Shown: one piece after another, positions 6,363 through 8,529 of the stretch
Layout of the letters: each line of letters starts with the position of its first letter
Numbering within the stretch: position 1 is the first letter of the stretch
From: Candidatus Thiodictyon intracellulare
GTDB taxonomy: Bacteria > Pseudomonadota > Gammaproteobacteria > Chromatiales > Chromatiaceae
Assembly: GCA_016292295.1 (NCBI GenBank)
Contig: JADNEJ010000080.1
Location: 1-8,529, forward strand
Direction: 5' to 3'
DNA length: 8,529 bases
Notes under the pieces: generated by a model
What the model was told of the DNA's origin: nothing
Databases searched by the model: none
What the model saw: the letters and a program-made list of their open reading frames with translations, nothing else
Program-made: the position numbers and the translations under genes

Positions 6363-8189
6363 TCAGTAAAGATCGCGCTGATAACGCCCGTCCTGCCGCA
6401 GGCTGTCGAGCCGTTGCGCGGCGTCCTCCCGGTCGCCGCCGGCCTGCGCCGCGATCAGCTCCAGCAGGGCCTCATGGACCGCACGGCCCATGGCGGTGGA
6501 TCCGCAGACATAGAGGTAAGCGCCCTCCTGAAGCCAGGCGTAGAGGTCGCGGCCCTGCTCGATCAGCCGGTGCTGGACATAGCGCTTGTCCGCCTGGTCG
6601 CGGGAGAAGGCGACGTTCACGCGGCTCAAGACCCCGCTCTTACGGTGCGCCTGCCAGTCGAGCTGGTAGAGAAAATCCCGTTGAAAATTGCGGTTACCGA
6701 AGAGAAGCCAATTGCGCCCCCGCGCGTCCGTGGCCGCGCGCTGCTGCAGGAAGGCGCGGAAGGGCGCCACACCGGTGCCGGCCGCCACCATGATCACGGA
6801 GGCGGCGCCGTCGCGCGGCAGCCGGAAAGACGGGTTCTCACCCAGCTGGATCCGCACCGGCGCGTCCTCGGCCAGGCGCCTGGTCAGGAAGCCGGAGGCA
6901 CCACCCAGCCGCTCCTGCCCCCCGACCCGGTAATTCAACAGCGCGACCGTCAGATGGACCTCGTCGGGAAACTCCGTCTGGCTGGAGGCGATGGAATAGA
7001 TGCGCGGGCGCAACGGATGCAGGACCGCGGCCAGGGCGGCGGCGTCGAGATGGCCCGGGTGCTCCGCAATCAGGTCGATGAACTGGCGCGCGCCGGCATA
7101 GTTACGCAGGTGTGCGGGGTCTTCGCACAGGGCCGCCAAGGGCTCGGAGCCGACCAGTGCGGTCCATGCCTTGACGACCGTCGGGTGCAGTTGGGTCAGC
7201 TCCAGGCGGCCGCTCAGCGCCTCGCGCAGATCGTAGTCGGTGCCGTCCAGGGTCAGGGCGGCATCGCCGTTGAGTCCGGTCGCCTCAAGCACCGTGTCGA
7301 CCAGGGCCGGGTCATTGTAGAACCAGACGCCGAGTGCGTCGCCGGGCGCGTAGCTCAGGGTCGCGGGGTCGATGGCGAACGCCAGGTGGCGGACCTCGCC
7401 CACTGCGTCTTGCGTGGTGAGCGGGCGGTTATCCAGCAGGCGGGCGGTCAGCGGCTCCGGCGCCGACGACAGGGCCGCGTCCGGGGGGGTGGCCGGGGCC
7501 GGCCGCGTGCCCGGCATCTGGATGATCCGCGCCTCGCGTTGGCCCAGGTGTTCCGCTGCTTGCTCCAGGGCCTGGTGTGACCAGGCGCTCGCCGCCGCCT
7601 GGAAGCTCAGGTCGCAATACTGTGGCTCGAGCAGGGGCTGGCCGCCCAGGGCCCTGAGCCGACGCTCGAACTCCTTGGCCGTCTTGCAGAAATGCGCGTA
7701 GCTCGAATCCCCGAGCCCGAGTACCCCATAGCGCAGACCGTCCAGGCGCGGTGCCCGCTTGCCGTGCAGGAAGTCGTAAAGCTCGCGGGCGCTCTCCGGT
7801 GGCTCACCCTCGCCCTGGGTGCTGACCACCACCAGCAGCAGCCGCTCCCGGGCCAGATCGCGCGGGCGGTAGTCCGCCATGGAAGCCAGACGCGGCTCGG
7901 TGCCCCGCGCACGCGCCAACCCGGCCAAGGACTGTGACACGGCACGCGCGTTACCGGTCTGGGAGCCGTAGAGGATGGTCAGGGTGAGACCCGCCTCGGG
8001 GGCGTCCGCGGGCAGCGCGTTGGCGGCCACCGTCAGCCCGCCGAGACCGGCCAGATAGCCGCTGACCCAGGCCACCTGGAGCGGCGCCAGGTCCGCAATG
8101 GCGCTTTGCAGACGCACCAACTGCCGCTCGTCCAGCGGGCTGGTCAGGGGTGTCAGTTGCCGTTGGTTCACAGGGTTGGTCGCCTTCAC
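6363..8189 (-). CDS. cysJ: CysJ, NADPH-sulfite reductase flavoprotein (alpha) subunit
   Basis: This 608-residue FMN/FAD reductase takes electrons from NADPH and passes them through FAD and FMN to CysI; in E. coli the complex is alpha8-beta4. After a roughly 65-residue N-terminal tail comes a flavodoxin domain with the FMN phosphate loop YGSQTGNA (74-81), STQGEGEPPE (123-132) and GLGDSSYAHFC (158-168). A Pro/Ala-rich linker (about 225-247) leads to the FAD domain with RIYSIASS (396-403) and the GGASGFL loop (429-435). The NADP-binding domain shows MVAAGTGVAPFRAFLQQR (467-484), FSRDQADKRYVQHRL and YVCGS (560-564). It ends in the canonical RYQRDLY with a C-terminal aromatic that stacks on FAD. 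The start is GTG at 8189, supported by a GGAGG ribosome site and by the lack of upstream in-frame starts. E. coli CysJ is 599 residues. It is the first gene of the operon, behind an AT-rich control region. Confidence 0.96.
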   Translation of the reverse strand: MKATNPVNQRQLTPLTSPLDERQLVRLQSAIADLAPLQVAWVSGYLAGLGGLTVAANALPADAPEAGLTLTILYGSQTGNARAVSQSLAGLARARGTEPRLASMADYRPRDLARERLLLVVVSTQGEGEPPESARELYDFLHGKRAPRLDGLRYGVLGLGDSSYAHFCKTAKEFERRLRALGGQPLLEPQYCDLSFQAAASAWSHQALEQAAEHLGQREARIIQMPGTRPAPATPPDAALSSAPEPLTARLLDNRPLTTQDAVGEVRHLAFAIDPATLSYAPGDALGVWFYNDPALVDTVLEATGLNGDAALTLDGTDYDLREALSGRLELTQLHPTVVKAWTALVGSEPLAALCEDPAHLRNYAGARQFIDLIAEHPGHLDAAALAAVLHPLRPRIYSIASSQTEFPDEVHLTVALLNYRVGGQERLGGASGFLTRRLAEDAPVRIQLGENPSFRLPRDGAASVIMVAAGTGVAPFRAFLQQRAATDARGRNWLLFGNRNFQRDFLYQLDWQAHRKSGVLSRVNVAFSRDQADKRYVQHRLIEQGRDLYAWLQEGAYLYVCGSTAMGRAVHEALLELIAAQAGGDREDAAQRLDSLRQDGRYQRDLY

Positions 8190-8193
8190 GGGG

Positions 8194-8198
8194 CCTCC
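8194..8198 (-). promoter_or_regulatory. Ribosome binding site fixing the GTG start of cysJ
   Basis: Read on the - strand, GGAGG lies four bases before the GTG at 8189-8187. No in-frame ATG, GTG or TTG is found in the codons just upstream. An out-of-frame ATG 20 bases upstream would give only a 7-codon peptide whose TGA overlaps the GTG. Confidence 0.6.
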
Positions 8199-8263
8199 GG
8201 GTGTCGCATGGGGTGGGCAGGGGGATCAGGAGCAGTGCCGACGCCGACCCTCTAGACGACGAA

Positions 8264-8291
8264 AGTATGGCGATTTCAGAAATCTTGAAAA
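8264..8291 (-). promoter_or_regulatory. Candidate cysJIH promoter
   Basis: On the - strand, TTTTCA (8291-8286) and CATACT (8269-8264) are separated by 16 bases and could be -35 and -10 boxes, with transcription starting near 8257 and a leader of about 68 bases. The -35 match is poor, as is usual for a promoter needing an activator such as CysB. A 13-base palindrome (GATTTCAGAAATC, 8272-8284) fills most of the spacer. On the + strand, TTGAAA (8285-8290) and TATATC (8309-8314), 18 bases apart, could form a divergent promoter. Confidence 0.35.
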
Positions 8292-8307
8292 GTGATTTTT
8301 AATATTT

Positions 8308-8330
8308 GTATATCTTAATTAGAGATATAC
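8308..8330. promoter_or_regulatory. AT-rich perfect dyad, candidate CysB operator
   Basis: GTATATCT (8308-8315) and AGATATAC (8323-8330) are perfect inverted arms around 7 bases, and include the T-N11-A geometry typical of LysR-type binding sites. The dyad sits about 50-75 bases upstream of the inferred cysJ start of transcription, where CysB activation sites lie in enterobacterial cys promoters (just upstream of -35). A cysB gene occurs in the same window. A GC palindrome, CTGCCGCGGCAG, abuts it at 8330-8341. Binding is inference. Confidence 0.45.
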
Positions 8331-8353
8331 TGCCGCGGCAGTTCTGCAAATAA

Positions 8354-8529
8354 AGGGTTTCCTCACCTAGCAGCCTGTCGGACTTCGGGGCCCCGTCGGG
8401 GCGGCGGGTCCAGTACACTGTCGGGATCAACCTCGATGGCCACCCGATGGCCGAAGTACTACTGCCGATGCGCTGCTTCCACCCGATGGACCGCGACACT
8501 GACTTGCTCCTGCCGCTGTCGGTGCAGGA
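8354..8529 (+). CDS. Unrecognised open frame running off the window edge (doubtful)
   Basis: After an in-frame TAA at 8351-8353 this frame stays open to the window end. It contains VQYTVGINLDGHPMAEVLLP, then MRCFHPMDRDTDLLLPLSVQ, a composition that looks protein-like. The only ATGs are internal (8447 and 8474), and no ribosome site stands out. I do not recognise it. If the terminal-repeat-like sequence at 8366-8385 begins an insertion element, this could be its interior, but the residues do not resemble the N-terminus of an IS1182-type transposase known to me. The opposite-strand frame (8499-8299) looks like a shadow. Confidence 0.25.
8366..8385 (-). repeat. Inverted copy of the IS terminal repeat seen at 175-194
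   Basis: CCTAGCAGCCTGTCGGACTT is the reverse complement of 175-194 with a single mismatch (19 of 20). Similarity stops abruptly at both ends. Its orientation is that of a left IS end with the element's interior to the right, outside the cys block. Whether a complete element follows lies beyond the window. Confidence 0.6.

Noticed and set aside
6207..7580. Long + strand open frame (457 codons) opposite cysI and cysJ
   Set aside because: It spans the junction of two clear - strand genes and has no recognisable motif; an antisense artefact of GC-rich codons.
8190..8209. Seven-codon upstream frame (MRHPEAP) ending in the cysJ GTG as a leader peptide
   Set aside because: No ribosome site before its ATG and no cysteine codons or alternative hairpins that would support attenuation.
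1..8529. CRISPR array, tRNA or rRNA gene, riboswitch
   Set aside because: No regularly spaced repeats, cloverleaf or conserved rRNA stretches were seen on either strand, and no SAM-type riboswitch core was apparent in the cysJ leader.

Overview
The window is GC-rich proteobacterial DNA, most like a gammaproteobacterium. The order cysJ-cysI-cysH with a nearby cysB, a REP-like repeat pair of the GTGGGAG type and a Uma2-family gene would fit a purple sulfur bacterium (Chromatiaceae). That placement is inference from style and gene content, not from a marker gene.

Layout. (1) 1-194: the C-terminal end of a DDE transposase read on +, closed by an insertion-sequence terminal repeat. (2) 231-1963: a broken gene for a secreted, cysteine-rich protein of unknown function. 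It carries two lesions that can be undone on paper: a 14-bp tandem duplication that shifts the frame, and a 202-bp MITE-like element with 16-bp perfect terminal inverted repeats and an 8-bp target duplication. Removing both restores an open frame of exactly 502 codons. (3) 2008-2931: cysB, a LysR-type regulator of cysteine biosynthesis. (4) 3008-3580: a Uma2-family nuclease-fold gene interrupted by an in-frame TGA at codon 157; the C-terminal 33 codons continue in the same frame behind it. (5) 3581-3828: intergenic DNA with a hairpin and an inverted REP-like pair. (6) 8189 down to 3829 on the - strand: the cysJIH operon, encoding both subunits of NADPH-sulfite reductase and PAPS reductase. (7) 8190-8529: an AT-rich control region with a perfect dyad that is a good candidate CysB site, then an inverted copy (19 of 20 bases) of the terminal repeat seen at 175-194, and an unrecognised open frame running off the edge.

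How the genes work together. CysH reduces PAPS to sulfite, and the CysJ flavoprotein passes NADPH electrons to the CysI hemoprotein, which reduces sulfite to sulfide for cysteine synthesis. CysB is the expected activator of the operon and keeps the known effector-pocket residues. The cys genes look intact. The accessory genes to their left are decaying, and the whole block lies between two inverted IS-type ends.

I see no convincing new defence or metabolic system here. The most informative signals are the reconstructible pseudogene, the small non-autonomous element inside it, the nonsense codon in the Uma2 gene, the IS-end inverted repeat around the cys block, and the dyad upstream of cysJ.
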